From: Lacticaseibacillus baoqingensis
Lineage (GTDB): Bacteria; Bacillota; Bacilli; Lactobacillales; Lactobacillaceae
Reading direction: 5' to 3'
NCBI RefSeq assembly: GCF_003946165.1
Contig: NZ_RHOI01000013.1
Coordinates: 1 to 64,000 of the forward strand
DNA: 64,000 nt
Part shown: in pieces, positions 17,383 to 27,689 of the stretch
Layout of the letters: each line of letters begins with the position of its first letter
How positions within the stretch are numbered: position 1 is the first letter of the stretch
Translations under genes and position numbers: made by a program
Notes under the pieces: model-generated
Told to the model about the DNA's origin: nothing
Database searches by the model: none
The model's input: the letters and a program-made list of their open reading frames with translations, nothing else

Positions 17383-20300
17383 ATGACGTTCACGCATTTA
17401 CAAGTACAAAGCAGCTACACGCTGTTGCAAAGTCCATTAACGATCAGCGCTTTGGTGGACACGGCCAAAGCGCGCGGGTATTCGGCGATCGCCTTGACAG
17501 ATACCAATGTGATGTATGGCGTGGTGGATTTTTATCGCCAGGCGCAAAAAGCCGGCATCAAGCCGCTGATCGGGTTGACCATTGCCGTTGCCGATGCCAC
17601 AGTGTTGACAATCGCAGAAACGACCGCCGGGTATCATCAATTATTGAAGCTTTCTTCAGCCATCAAATTGGCCCCGCAACCCCTTCAGTTTGCTGAACTG
17701 CCTGATTTTGACGGGATCGCGGCGATCGTGTTAGGGGATTATTTGGTGTCGGCTGCTTTTAGCGACCATTGGGCCAGTGCCGATGCGTTTTTGGCAGCGG
17801 TGGCGGCCAAGCACCCGGCGAGTTTGCAGCTGGGCTTATCGGCGGCGAATCTCAGCTTGGAGTTAGCTGATTTCGCCCAAAAACGCGACTTGCCGTTGTT
17901 AGCCTTAGGCGCGGTCAGTTATCGTGATCCTAATGATGCCTTTAGCCGCAAGGTGTTGCAAGCCATTGGGGCGGGCACGCAGCTGAATTGGCGTGATCCG
18001 ACCTTGCTTGATGCCGGGACGCATTGGCTGACGCCGCCAGAACAAGCGGCGGCACCATTTATCCAAGCCGGTTTAGCCCAAGCGGTGGCCAATACCCAAG
18101 CATTAGCCGAAAAAGCCCAAGTGACGATCGAATTTCGGCAGCCGCGCTTGCCGCATTATCCCACGCCTAACGCCCAACCGGCGCCAGAATATTTGCAGGA
18201 GCTCGCCGTTGCCGGGTTAAAACGCCGCTTTGCTGACCAAGCAGTGCCGCAAAATTACCAACAGCGGCTGGCCTATGAATTAGGCGTGATCACCAAAATG
18301 GGATTTGCGGATTATTTCTTGGTGGTGTGGGATGTGATGAACCATGCCCATGAAGTTGGCATCATGACCGGCCCTGGCCGCGGTTCGGCGGCGGGGGCGC
18401 TGGTGGCGTATGCCTTGGCGATCACAGAAGTGGACCCGATCCAGTATCACTTATTGTTTGAACGGTTTTTGAACCCTAACCGGGCGAACATGCCGGATAT
18501 CGATTTGGACATTCCAGACAATCGCCGCGGTGAATTGATCCAATATGTGCATGATCGCTATGGGGATGCCCATATGGCGCAGATCATTACCTTTGGGACG
18601 TTTGGTGCCAAGCAAGCCTTGCGCGATGTGTGCCGGGTGTTTGGGCTGAGTCAATTTGACAGCAACAAGTGGAGCCAAGCGATCCCCAATCAATTTCATA
18701 TCGATTTGCAAACGGCCTATCAACAATCCCAACCGTTGAAAAACTTGGTCGGCGACTCGGAGCAAAACCAAGCGTTATTTGCCGCAGCACTGCAATTAGA
18801 AGGGTTGCCGCGGCATGATTCGACGCATGCGGCAGGGATCGTTTTGGCCCAAGAAAATTTGACCGATACGGTGGCTTTGCAAACCGGCGGAGACGGCATC
18901 GCCCAAACGCAAGTGCCGATGGGGGATGTTGAAGCGCTGGGCTTGTTGAAAATGGACTTTTTAGGCTTGCGTAATTTGAGTATTTTAGCCACTGCCAGCT
19001 ATTGGGTCGAACAAGCCACCAAGCAGCCGTTTGATCCCAAAACCATTCCCTTAGACGATCCGCAAACGCTGGCATTATTTGCCCGCGGTGATACCAATGG
19101 GGTGTTTCAGTTTGAATCCAGCGGGATCCGGCGGGTCTTGCGCAAACTCAAGCCGACGAGCTTTGAAGACGTGGTGGCGACCAATGCGTTGTATCGGCCA
19201 GGACCGATGGAAAATATCGATACGTTTATCGCTAGAAAACACGGCCAAGAGCCGATCACTTATCCTGCTGAAGCCTTAGCGCCGATTTTAGCGCCGACTT
19301 ATGGGGTCTTGGTGTATCAAGAGCAAGTCATGCAAGTGGCCAGCACCATGGGCGGTTTTAGCTTAGGTGAAGCGGATCTGCTGCGGCGGGCAATGAGCAA
19401 AAAGAAAGCTGCGGTGATCGCAAAAGAGCGTGAACGCTTTATCGATGGGGCAAAAGCCAAAGGGTATTCGCAAACTGTGGCCGAAACGGTGTATGCGTAT
19501 ATCGACCGCTTTGCCAATTACGGGTTCAACCGCAGTCATGCGGTGGCTTATAGCATGATCGCTTTTTGGCTGGCCTATCTGAAGTGTCATCAGCCGGCGG
19601 CGTTTTTTGCGGCGTTGATGAATACGGCGTTAGCCAATACCGCCAAGCTGCGCGTTTATGTTCAAGAGCTGCGCCAGCGGCATTTGCCGCTTTATGGGCC
19701 GGATATCAATGCCAGTGCCCGCTATTTTACGGTGCAAAACGGCGGGCTGCGCTTTGGCTTGGCCACGATCAAAGGCGTGCGGCGCGATTTTATCGATGCG
19801 CTTTTGCAAGCCCGCAAAAATGGCCGTTTCAAAGACTTGAGAGACTGCCTGCAGCGCTTGGACGCCAAATGGTTAAAGGCCGATACCTTAAAGCCTTTGA
19901 TCTATGCCGGGGTGTTTGACAGCTTTGATCCTAACCGGGCCGCCACGTTGGCGAATTTGGATGAACTGATCGCCAGTATCAAGCTGGCCGGCAATGATGT
20001 TGGGTTGTTTGCCGTGTTGCAGCCCAAGCCGGTGCAGGTGCCGGAAATGCCTGCCACGGAGCGCTTAGATCAAGAAGCAGCGGTGTTAGGGGTGTATTTA
20101 TCCGGCCATCCGGTTGACCGGTATGTCACCGCCTTGAACCCTTATCAAGCGGTGACGCCAGTGGCTGAGCTGGCAGTCGATGCAACGGTGACGGTCGTTT
20201 TGGTGATTCGGCGGATCAAGCGCATCCGCACCAAAAAAGGGCAGGAAATGGCCTTTATCGACGGCCAAGATGCCACCGGTACCACCAGTGTGACGGTTTT

Positions 20301-20673
20301 TCCCAATCTGTATCCGCAAATGCGCAGCTATACCGAAGGCCAGGTGATCGTGGTGAGCGGCCGCGTCGAAAACAAAAACGGTGTGCAAATGATCGCCAAT
20401 CAGCTTCAATTAGGGGATGACGCCTTGGCCCAATTGCCGGCGCAAAAGCTGTTTGTGCGCTTGCCGGCAGAATTTACCCCCAAACAGCAAACGGCCTTAC
20501 TGAAAACGTTTTTATCTGCACGGGGAACTGTACCAGTGATCACTGTGGCAGCCGACACGCATGAATCGGTGCTTTTAGCCAAGCAATACTGGGTCGCGCC
20601 AACCCCGGAGTTGCTAGCAGCGGTGAAGGCTCAGGTGGGGGATGACAACACTGTATTACAGCAGGCCCACTAA
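17383..20673 (+). CDS. dnaE: DNA polymerase III alpha subunit DnaE
   Basis: A 1096-residue C-family polymerase. In Bacillota it extends RNA primers, mainly on the lagging strand, before hand-over to PolC. Order: PHP domain (1-200), polymerase palm with GPGRGSAAGALVAY and the catalytic PDIDLDIPDNRR (about residues 370-380), thumb and fingers (LLKMDFLGLRNLS, YRPGPMENIDTFI), helix-hairpin-helix region, and a C-terminal OB fold (about 950-1030). The PHP start reads LQVQSSYTLL where metal-binding DnaE has LHVHSEYS, so two metal histidines are glutamines and PHP activity is probably lost. It is followed by pfkA without a clear terminator. Confidence 0.97.
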   Translation: MTFTHLQVQSSYTLLQSPLTISALVDTAKARGYSAIALTDTNVMYGVVDFYRQAQKAGIKPLIGLTIAVADATVLTIAETTAGYHQLLKLSSAIKLAPQPLQFAELPDFDGIAAIVLGDYLVSAAFSDHWASADAFLAAVAAKHPASLQLGLSAANLSLELADFAQKRDLPLLALGAVSYRDPNDAFSRKVLQAIGAGTQLNWRDPTLLDAGTHWLTPPEQAAAPFIQAGLAQAVANTQALAEKAQVTIEFRQPRLPHYPTPNAQPAPEYLQELAVAGLKRRFADQAVPQNYQQRLAYELGVITKMGFADYFLVVWDVMNHAHEVGIMTGPGRGSAAGALVAYALAITEVDPIQYHLLFERFLNPNRANMPDIDLDIPDNRRGELIQYVHDRYGDAHMAQIITFGTFGAKQALRDVCRVFGLSQFDSNKWSQAIPNQFHIDLQTAYQQSQPLKNLVGDSEQNQALFAAALQLEGLPRHDSTHAAGIVLAQENLTDTVALQTGGDGIAQTQVPMGDVEALGLLKMDFLGLRNLSILATASYWVEQATKQPFDPKTIPLDDPQTLALFARGDTNGVFQFESSGIRRVLRKLKPTSFEDVVATNALYRPGPMENIDTFIARKHGQEPITYPAEALAPILAPTYGVLVYQEQVMQVASTMGGFSLGEADLLRRAMSKKKAAVIAKERERFIDGAKAKGYSQTVAETVYAYIDRFANYGFNRSHAVAYSMIAFWLAYLKCHQPAAFFAALMNTALANTAKLRVYVQELRQRHLPLYGPDINASARYFTVQNGGLRFGLATIKGVRRDFIDALLQARKNGRFKDLRDCLQRLDAKWLKADTLKPLIYAGVFDSFDPNRAATLANLDELIASIKLAGNDVGLFAVLQPKPVQVPEMPATERLDQEAAVLGVYLSGHPVDRYVTALNPYQAVTPVAELAVDATVTVVLVIRRIKRIRTKKGQEMAFIDGQDATGTTSVTVFPNLYPQMRSYTEGQVIVVSGRVENKNGVQMIANQLQLGDDALAQLPAQKLFVRLPAEFTPKQQTALLKTFLSARGTVPVITVAADTHESVLLAKQYWVAPTPELLAAVKAQVGDDNTVLQQAH

Positions 20674-20784
20674 TTCTGGAAAATGGTGAAATTCTCCTAA
20701 ATTGACGCGACTTTTTTTCAGAAAAGTGTTAGACTTAACGAGTATTTGAGATCAAGACGTTGGTCTTAATAAGATTACGCATGA

Positions 20785-21753
<969 letters not shown>

Positions 21754-21758
21754 CTTTG

Positions 21759-21784
21759 TTTAAACTGACGTCCAGTCGTTTAAA
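21759..21784 (+). repeat. Intercistronic hairpin between pfkA and pyk
   Basis: TTTAAAC-T-GAC pairs with GTC-GTTTAAA around a 5-nt loop, with one bulged T, giving a 10-bp stem six bases after the pfkA stop. Only a short A-run follows, so it is more likely an mRNA stability or processing element than a terminator. Confidence 0.5.
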
Positions 21785-21811
21785 AAAATTGTCAAAGGAG
21801 CGATTTCATTT

Positions 21812-23575
21812 ATGAAAAAAACCAAGATCGTTAGTACGCTTGGACCTGCAAGTAACACCACTGACATTATTGTCAAATTGATCGAAGCGGGGGCTAACGT
21901 TTTCCGGTTTAACTTCTCACACGGGGACCACGAAGAGCATCTTGCTCGGATGAAGATGGTTCACGAAGCTGAAAAGATCACAGGTAAGACTGTCGGCATC
22001 ATGCTCGACACGAAAGGTGCTGAAATCCGGACCACTGTCCAAAAGGGCAAGAAGTTCGAATTACACACTGGTGATGTCATGCGGATCTCGATGGATGATT
22101 CTATCGAAGGGACCCCTGAAAAAATCGCCGTTACCTATCCTGGCTTATTCGACGATACCCATGTTGGCGGCCATGTGCTGTTTGATGATGGGCTGATCGA
22201 TACCTTGATCACCGAAAAAGACGAAGCCAACCGCGAATTGGTTGTCCGCGTTGAAAACGGTGGGATGCTGGGTTCCCGTAAAGGGGTCAACGCTCCTGGC
22301 GTCGGCATCAACCTCCCTGGGATCACCGAAAAGGATGCTTCTGACATCCGCTTTGGTTTGGACAATGGGATCAACTTTATCGCCGCTTCCTTCGTCCGCA
22401 AGCCGCAAGATGTCTTAGACATCCGCGAATTGCTCGAAGAAAAGGATTCCTTGAACGTGCAGATCTTCCCGAAGATCGAATCCCAAGAAGGGATCGACAA
22501 CTTCGATTCCATCCTGAAGGTTTCTGACGGCTTGATGGTACCGCGTGGTGACATGGGTGTCGAAATTCCTTTCGAACAAGTGCCGCTGGTGCAAAAGACC
22601 ATGATCAAAAAGGCTAACGCCGCTGGTAAGCCAGTGATCACCGCGACCCAAATGCTGGATTCCATGCAAGAAAACCCACGCCCAACGCGTGCGGAAGTTT
22701 CTGACGTGGCCAACGCCGTTTATGATGGCACGGATGCCACGATGCTTTCTGGCGAATCTGCTAATGGGGATTACCCAGTTGAATCCGTTGCTGCTATGGC
22801 ACGGATCGACGAATATACCGAAAATGCCATGGAAAACAGCGATACTTACGCGCTGAAGTCCTTTGGCAACAAGGAAAACGTCACCGAAGCTGTCGGCCAA
22901 TCTGTGGCGCATACCGCGCGCAACCTTGGCGTTAAGACCATCGTCGCAGCGACGCAATCCGGCTTCACGGCCCGGATGATCTCCAAGTATCGGCCAAAGG
23001 CTGACATTTTGGCGATCACCTTTGATGATGAGACCCGTCGTGGGTTGACGGTCAACTGGGGCGTATACCCGATCGTGACCGAAAAGCCAGAATCTACAGA
23101 TGCGATGTTCGAACTTGCCACCAAGAAGGCGCAAGAACTCGGCTTTGCTGAAGAAGGCGACTTGATTTTGATCACTGCTGGTGTGCCAGTTGGCGAAACC
23201 GGCACGACCAACGTCATGAAGGCGCAATTGATCGGCTCCAAGCTGGTTGAAGGCTCCGGTGTTGGCGACGAATCCACTGTTGGTAAAGCCGTCTTAGCTA
23301 GCGATTCTCGCGAAGCTGCTGCTAAGATGACCAAAGGTGATATCTTAGTCGTTAAGACCACTGACAAAGATTACTTGCCAGCCATCGAAAAGGCGGCTGC
23401 TTTAGTCGTTGAAAACGGCGGGTTGACCTCGCATGCTGCCGTTGTCGGCATTGCAATGGGGATCCCAGTTGTCGTTGGCGCTACCGGCGCTACCGACGCG
23501 ATCACCGATGGTCAAGTGATCACCGTTGATTCCCGTCGTGGGATCGTTTACAAGGGTGCTACCAACACCTTGTAA
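21812..23575 (+). CDS. pyk: Pyruvate kinase with C-terminal PEP-utilizer-like domain
   Basis: A 587-residue enzyme converting phosphoenolpyruvate and ADP to pyruvate and ATP. The barrel starts MKKTKIVSTLGPAS, has NVFRFNFSHGDHEEH, the signature IFPKIESQEGIDN and the MVPRGDMGVEIP metal loop, followed by ITATQMLDSM. After the regulatory C domain (about 355-475), an extra domain (about 490-587) carries GGLTSHAAVVGIAMGIPVVVG, resembling the phosphohistidine swivel of PEP-utilizing enzymes. This extension is normal in Bacillus and lactobacilli. It is co-transcribed with pfkA. Codon use is strongly biased, as in highly expressed genes. Confidence 0.97.
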   Translation: MKKTKIVSTLGPASNTTDIIVKLIEAGANVFRFNFSHGDHEEHLARMKMVHEAEKITGKTVGIMLDTKGAEIRTTVQKGKKFELHTGDVMRISMDDSIEGTPEKIAVTYPGLFDDTHVGGHVLFDDGLIDTLITEKDEANRELVVRVENGGMLGSRKGVNAPGVGINLPGITEKDASDIRFGLDNGINFIAASFVRKPQDVLDIRELLEEKDSLNVQIFPKIESQEGIDNFDSILKVSDGLMVPRGDMGVEIPFEQVPLVQKTMIKKANAAGKPVITATQMLDSMQENPRPTRAEVSDVANAVYDGTDATMLSGESANGDYPVESVAAMARIDEYTENAMENSDTYALKSFGNKENVTEAVGQSVAHTARNLGVKTIVAATQSGFTARMISKYRPKADILAITFDDETRRGLTVNWGVYPIVTEKPESTDAMFELATKKAQELGFAEEGDLILITAGVPVGETGTTNVMKAQLIGSKLVEGSGVGDESTVGKAVLASDSREAAAKMTKGDILVVKTTDKDYLPAIEKAAALVVENGGLTSHAAVVGIAMGIPVVVGATGATDAITDGQVITVDSRRGIVYKGATNTL

Positions 23576-23594
23576 GCCAAAATGAAACGCAAAG

Positions 23595-23626
23595 AAGTGT
23601 CAGGCTCATGGCCTGGCACTTTTTTG
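23595..23626 (+). terminator. pfkA-pyk terminator
   Basis: AGTGTCAGGC (23596-23605) pairs with GCCTGGCACT (23611-23620), one wobble, followed by six T residues. Confidence 0.9.
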
Positions 23627-23713
23627 ATGCCCGAATGCTTGCAGTCGGTGCATAGGTCTGTTATTTTGGCCGGATTTCGGGTAAAGTGGGATGAGATGAT
23701 TAGGAGGCAGCAA

Positions 23714-24175
23714 ATGGAAAGTTGGCTATTTTTGATCGCGGTGTTTGTGATCGCCGCTTTGGCAAAGAATCGCTCACTGATGATCGGCGTCGGGTTCGTG
23801 TTGGTCGTCAAAGCCTTGCCGCCTTTGCAGCCGTTTTTAAAGACGCTGCAAGCTCAAGGGATCAACTGGGGCGTCACGGTGATCTCTGCGGCGATCATGG
23901 TCCCGATCGCCACGGGTGAAATCGGGGTGCGCGAGTTGCTGAAAGTCTTTCGCAGCCCTGCCGGCTGGATCGCCATTGCCATGGGCGTATTAGTGGCAGT
24001 GTTATCGGCTAAAGGCGTGGGATTATTGGCCCAAAGCCCGGAAATGACGGTGGCGCTGGTGTTTGGGACGATCATGGGAGTCGTGTTGCTGCGCGGGATC
24101 GCAGCTGGTCCGGTGATCGCTTCTGGGATGACGTATGTGATTTTGACCGTCTTAAATTTATTACCGCAACATTAA
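23714..24175 (+). CDS. UPF0756 (DUF441) membrane protein
   Basis: A 153-residue integral membrane protein with four hydrophobic segments. VPIATGEIGVRELLKVFRSPAGW between helices two and three and MGVVLLRGIAAGPVIASG near the end are the parts I associate with UPF0756/YtwI. Its function is unknown. I start it at the ATG after TAGGAGGCAGCAA. An upstream in-frame extension would run through the pyk terminator. It is followed 11 bases later by cvfB and likely co-transcribed. Confidence 0.82.
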   Translation: MESWLFLIAVFVIAALAKNRSLMIGVGFVLVVKALPPLQPFLKTLQAQGINWGVTVISAAIMVPIATGEIGVRELLKVFRSPAGWIAIAMGVLVAVLSAKGVGLLAQSPEMTVALVFGTIMGVVLLRGIAAGPVIASGMTYVILTVLNLLPQH

Positions 24176-24186
24176 AAGGAGAACTT

Positions 24187-25041
24187 ATGAAACGAAATGG
24201 ACAGATTTTAACGGCTACCGTTACTGATCATAACGACACGCAGGTTTTTGCGCAAAACGAAGGGGAAACTTTTGCCATCGACCAAACGGAATTTGAACAG
24301 TTGCCGGCAGTGGGCACCGCCGTGCATGGCTTTGTGTATGAAAATCAACACGGTGACGCGCGAATGACGACCAAGATCCCTACGGTGGGCCATGATCATT
24401 ATGCTTGGGCCACCGTAGTGGAAGTGCGCCATGATCTTGGGGTCTTTGTCGACATCGGCTTACCGGATAAAGACATCGTGGTGTCTTTGGACCAATTGCC
24501 GGAGCTCAGCCGGCTATGGCCAGCGCGCGGGGATAAGTTGATGATCGCTTTGATCATTGATAAAAAGCACCGCTTATGGGGTAAGCTAGCCGATGAAAGT
24601 ATCATCCAAGCTGTAGCCAATCTGGGCAAGCCAGCGCAAATGAACCAAGATGTAACCGCCACCGCTTACCGGTTAAAAATGGCCGGCACGCATGTGTTGA
24701 CAGATGATTTCTTCTTAGGCTTCATTCATCCCAGCGAACGTGAAATCGAACCGCGCTTAGGCGAAGTGGTGCATGCCCGGGTGATCGGGGTGCGGCCGAA
24801 TGGGGAATTGAACTTGAGCTTGAAGCCGCGCGCGTTTGAAGCTATTTCTGATGATGCGGCGATGGTGCTGGCGGTATTGGAACACAGTGCAGACAAGACG
24901 ATCCCCTTTACGGATAAAAGCGATCCGGAAGCGATCAAGCAAGCATTTGGGATCAGCAAAGCCGCGTTTAAGCGGGCATTGGGCCACTTGCTTAAAGCAA
25001 AATTGATCAAAGAACATGATGGGGTCACCGAATTGCTGTAA
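24187..25041 (+). CDS. cvfB: S1-domain RNA-binding regulator CvfB
   Basis: A 284-residue protein with repeated S1-like OB folds and a C-terminal winged helix. The second S1 unit (about 70-140) reads WATVVEVRHDLGVFVDIGLPDKDIVVS, the third (about 145-215) ends NGELNLSLKPR, and the last 65 residues form the wHTH (IKQAFGISKAAFKRALGHLLKAKLI). In Staphylococcus aureus CvfB influences virulence gene expression. YitL is the Bacillus equivalent. Target RNAs here are unknown. It has an AAAAGGAG site. Confidence 0.9.
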   Translation: MKRNGQILTATVTDHNDTQVFAQNEGETFAIDQTEFEQLPAVGTAVHGFVYENQHGDARMTTKIPTVGHDHYAWATVVEVRHDLGVFVDIGLPDKDIVVSLDQLPELSRLWPARGDKLMIALIIDKKHRLWGKLADESIIQAVANLGKPAQMNQDVTATAYRLKMAGTHVLTDDFFLGFIHPSEREIEPRLGEVVHARVIGVRPNGELNLSLKPRAFEAISDDAAMVLAVLEHSADKTIPFTDKSDPEAIKQAFGISKAAFKRALGHLLKAKLIKEHDGVTELL

Positions 25042-25078
25042 ACGTGTTAACATAACCTGTGAAAGGAGGCAGCGGTAA

Positions 25079-25960
25079 ATGGATCGATTGATCGCAGATT
25101 TTGTGCATTATTTGGATGTTGAACGCGGCTTGGCTAAAACTACCCAAAGCAGCTATCAACAAGATCTCAAGGAATTTGCCGCCTGGCTAAAGACGCAGCA
25201 GCTGGCTGAATTTCCCAGTGAGTTAACGGTGATCCAAGATTTCTTGCAGGTGCAAACCAGTCTTAAAGCGCCAAGTTCAATGAGTCGAATGATCTCAGCC
25301 ATGCGCAAATTTTATCGCTATTTGCTGCGCGAAGAGCTGATCGTCCAAGATCCCATGACCTTAGTCGCATCGCCAAAAGCCGCTCAGCGGCTGCCGGCAA
25401 CGTTGTCAAGCAATGAGATCGACCGGCTGATGGCGGCACCTAACACCACCAAACCGTTGGGTTTGCGTGATCGGGCGATTTTTGAGCTGATGTACGCCAC
25501 CGGGCTGCGCGTGTCTGAAGTGGTCAATTTGCGCTTGGATCAATTGCACTTGACGCTGAACTTGTTGCAAGTCACCGGTAAAGGCGACAAGGAACGGATC
25601 GTGCCGATTTCACCACAAGCCGTTGATTGGGTCCAGCAATACTTGCAAACGGCTCGGCCAACTTTGGTGCGCCAAGATCCGCCAGTCACGGTATTTGTCA
25701 ATTTTCATGGGCATCAGCTGACCCGCCAAGGCATTTGGAAGAACCTCAAAGCTTATATCGACGCGTTAGGGATCGAAAAAAATGTGACCCCGCACACTTT
25801 GCGGCACAGCTTTGCCACGAACTTGTTAGCCAACGGGGCCGACTTGCGGGTGGTGCAAGAATTGCTGGGCCACAGTGATATCAGCACCACCCAGATCTAT
25901 ACGCATCTGGATAATTCCCAGTTAGTCGCGGTATATCATCGGGCCCATCCGCGCGGGTGA
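25079..25960 (+). CDS. xerD: Tyrosine recombinase XerD
   Basis: A 293-residue site-specific recombinase that resolves chromosome dimers at dif with XerC. The N-terminal SAM-like DNA-binding domain (1-105) has VERGLAKTTQSSYQQDL. The catalytic domain shows all expected residues: ATGLRVSEVVNL (Arg), VTGKGDKERIVPI (Lys), HTLRHSFATNLL (His-x-x-Arg), LGHSDISTTQIYTHL (His, then nucleophile Tyr). Position ahead of ribT-scpAB is the usual Bacillota order, which argues for XerD rather than an integrase of a mobile element. AGGAGG precedes the ATG. Confidence 0.95.
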   Translation: MDRLIADFVHYLDVERGLAKTTQSSYQQDLKEFAAWLKTQQLAEFPSELTVIQDFLQVQTSLKAPSSMSRMISAMRKFYRYLLREELIVQDPMTLVASPKAAQRLPATLSSNEIDRLMAAPNTTKPLGLRDRAIFELMYATGLRVSEVVNLRLDQLHLTLNLLQVTGKGDKERIVPISPQAVDWVQQYLQTARPTLVRQDPPVTVFVNFHGHQLTRQGIWKNLKAYIDALGIEKNVTPHTLRHSFATNLLANGADLRVVQELLGHSDISTTQIYTHLDNSQLVAVYHRAHPRG

Positions 25961-26024
25961 CGTTTGTCCTTCTTTTGCGGATATGGTAGAGTAGCCTGTG
26001 AGAGTAGTTAATCTGGAGGCTATT

Positions 26025-26414
26025 ATGCTGACGAAATATAAGCACGACTATGCGAAGATCGCGATGGGCTTTTTATCGTTCATCCCGGATCTTAAGGACA
26101 TGGATCACCTCAAAACTGAGCTGAAGCTCTACACTGAGGAACCAAACCATGTTTTGTATCTTTATCGCGAGGCGCGTGATACCGACTTTGAGGGGATCGT
26201 CGGTGTCGAATCTGGTAGCGACTTTGTCATGCTGCGCCATTTAAGTTTATCGCCTAGCGTACGCGACTTGGATACCGAGTTCGCGGCGCTGGCTGATTTG
26301 CATGCGGTATACCCGGACAAGAAGATCATGGGGTCGCTGGAAACTGCCCCTTTGGTCGCAAAATTTAACCAGCATAGAAAAGAGGCAATCGATGGCACTG
26401 ACACTGGTGCTTGA
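26025..26414 (+). CDS. ribT: RibT-like N-acetyltransferase
   Basis: A 129-residue small GNAT-fold protein of the RibT/DUF family, named after its position in Bacillus rib operons. It starts MLTKYKHDYAKIAMGFLSF. The C-terminal MGSLETAPLVAKFNQH is typical of RibT. A role in riboflavin biology is unproven, though ribU lies 2.3 kb downstream. I start it at the ATG after CTGGAGGC. The longer frame has no ribosome site. Its end overlaps scpA by 23 bases. Confidence 0.85.
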   Translation: MLTKYKHDYAKIAMGFLSFIPDLKDMDHLKTELKLYTEEPNHVLYLYREARDTDFEGIVGVESGSDFVMLRHLSLSPSVRDLDTEFAALADLHAVYPDKKIMGSLETAPLVAKFNQHRKEAIDGTDTGA

Positions 26415-27117
26415 TGACTTCTCTGGACCGTTGGATCTCTTGTGGCATTTGATCCGCACCAATGAAGTCGATATTTATGACATTCCGATCGCTGAGATCA
26501 CTAGCCAATATCTTGACTACCTGCATCAAATGCAGGAGTTGCGCTTGGATGTGGCTGGTGATTATTTTGTTATGGCCGCCAGCTTGATGGCGCTAAAAAG
26601 CCAGCTGCTGCTGCCGCAACCGGAGCCGCCGGCAGTTGATGCCGACGAGTATGTTGACCCGCGTGCGGATCTGGTAGCGCAGTTGTTGACGTATCAAGTG
26701 TATCAAGAAGCGGCTAAAGAGCTGAAAACGCGCGAGCAAAAGCGGGCATTGTCTTATGCTAAAGCCGAGACCTTGCCCGATGCCAGCTTGGCCGTGCCCA
26801 TGGCGCCTGGGGCCGTCAAGCTGCGCGATTTGGTGCAAGCTATGGCATCTGTGGCGGCGCAACAAGCGGCCATGGCGCAAACCATCGCCCATATCGAAGC
26901 GGAACCGATTTCGTTGAGCCAGCGCATCGGCGCGGTGATGCAGCATTTAGCCGACTGCAAACAATGCACCTTTGCCGAATTGGTGGCGGCGCCAACGGTT
27001 GATGGGGTCGTGACGACGTTCTTGGCGATTTTAGAACTGATGAAAACCGACCAGATCGATTGTCAGCAATCAGCCCCATTTGCCCCGATCATGGTCACCT
27101 TAAAGGAGGCGGCTTGA
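26392..27117 (+). CDS. scpA: Segregation and condensation protein A
   Basis: A 241-residue kleisin subunit of the SMC-ScpAB condensin that organises and segregates the chromosome. The N-terminal SMC-neck-binding region reads FSGPLDLLWHLIRTNEVDIYDIPIAEIT, with YFVMAASLMALKSQLLLP after it. The C-terminal winged helix (about 165-241) contains FLAILELMKTDQI. Start is the ATG after AGAGGC, inside the end of ribT. Its stop overlaps the scpB start as TGATG, so stoichiometric translation is likely. Confidence 0.96.
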   Translation: MALTLVLDDFSGPLDLLWHLIRTNEVDIYDIPIAEITSQYLDYLHQMQELRLDVAGDYFVMAASLMALKSQLLLPQPEPPAVDADEYVDPRADLVAQLLTYQVYQEAAKELKTREQKRALSYAKAETLPDASLAVPMAPGAVKLRDLVQAMASVAAQQAAMAQTIAHIEAEPISLSQRIGAVMQHLADCKQCTFAELVAAPTVDGVVTTFLAILELMKTDQIDCQQSAPFAPIMVTLKEAA

Positions 27118-27689
27118 TGCAACCGCAAATCGAAGCGATTTTATATACGGCAGGCGATGCCGGCGTTGACTTGAACGACTTAGCCGCGATCTTGAACATC
27201 AGCCCTGCGGCGATGCGCCAACAATTAGAAGCGTATCAAGCCGCCTTGGCTGAAGATGGCCAGCGCGGCTTGATGGTGCAACAAAGTGCGCAGCGGTATT
27301 ATTTGTTGACCAAGCCGGATTTTGCGGAGAGTTTGCGAAAATATTTTGCCGGCCCGCCGGCGACTGGCTTATCGCAAGCAGCTTTGGAAGTGTTGGCGAT
27401 CATTGCTTATCAACAACCCATTACCAGGATCGAAATCGATGAGGTCCGCGGCGTGCAATCCAGCGGCGCACTGACGACTTTGGCCAGCCGCCAATTGATC
27501 AAAGAAGCCGGGCGCAAAGAGGCGCCTGGGCGGCCGATCTTGTATGCGACGACCCCATTTTTCTTGGATTATTTTGGCTTGAAGCGCTTGAGCGACTTGC
27601 CGCCATTAGCAGCGGCAACGACGCCGAGTGAGGTGGATCTGTTTGCTGATTTTAACGCGACTTTAAAAGGAGAACCTAACCATGAATGA
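27117..27689 (+). CDS. scpB: Segregation and condensation protein B
   Basis: A 190-residue tandem winged-helix protein that dimerises and binds ScpA in the condensin complex. The first wHTH covers about 1-85 (IEAILYTAGDAGVDLNDLAAIL), the second about 90-165 (LSQAALEVLAIIAYQQPITRIEIDEVRGV, shown in part, and GRPILYATT). AAAGGAGG lies nine bases before the ATG. It overlaps rluB by eight bases. Confidence 0.96.
   Translation: MQPQIEAILYTAGDAGVDLNDLAAILNISPAAMRQQLEAYQAALAEDGQRGLMVQQSAQRYYLLTKPDFAESLRKYFAGPPATGLSQAALEVLAIIAYQQPITRIEIDEVRGVQSSGALTTLASRQLIKEAGRKEAPGRPILYATTPFFLDYFGLKRLSDLPPLAAATTPSEVDLFADFNATLKGEPNHE

Noticed and set aside
22415-23227. Leftward open frame of 270 codons inside pyk
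   Set aside because: Antisense shadow of a highly biased gene; no recognisable domain or start signal.
25079-25960. Integrase of a mobile element
   Set aside because: Context with ribT-scpAB-rluB and length fit chromosomal XerD; no attachment site or phage genes nearby.
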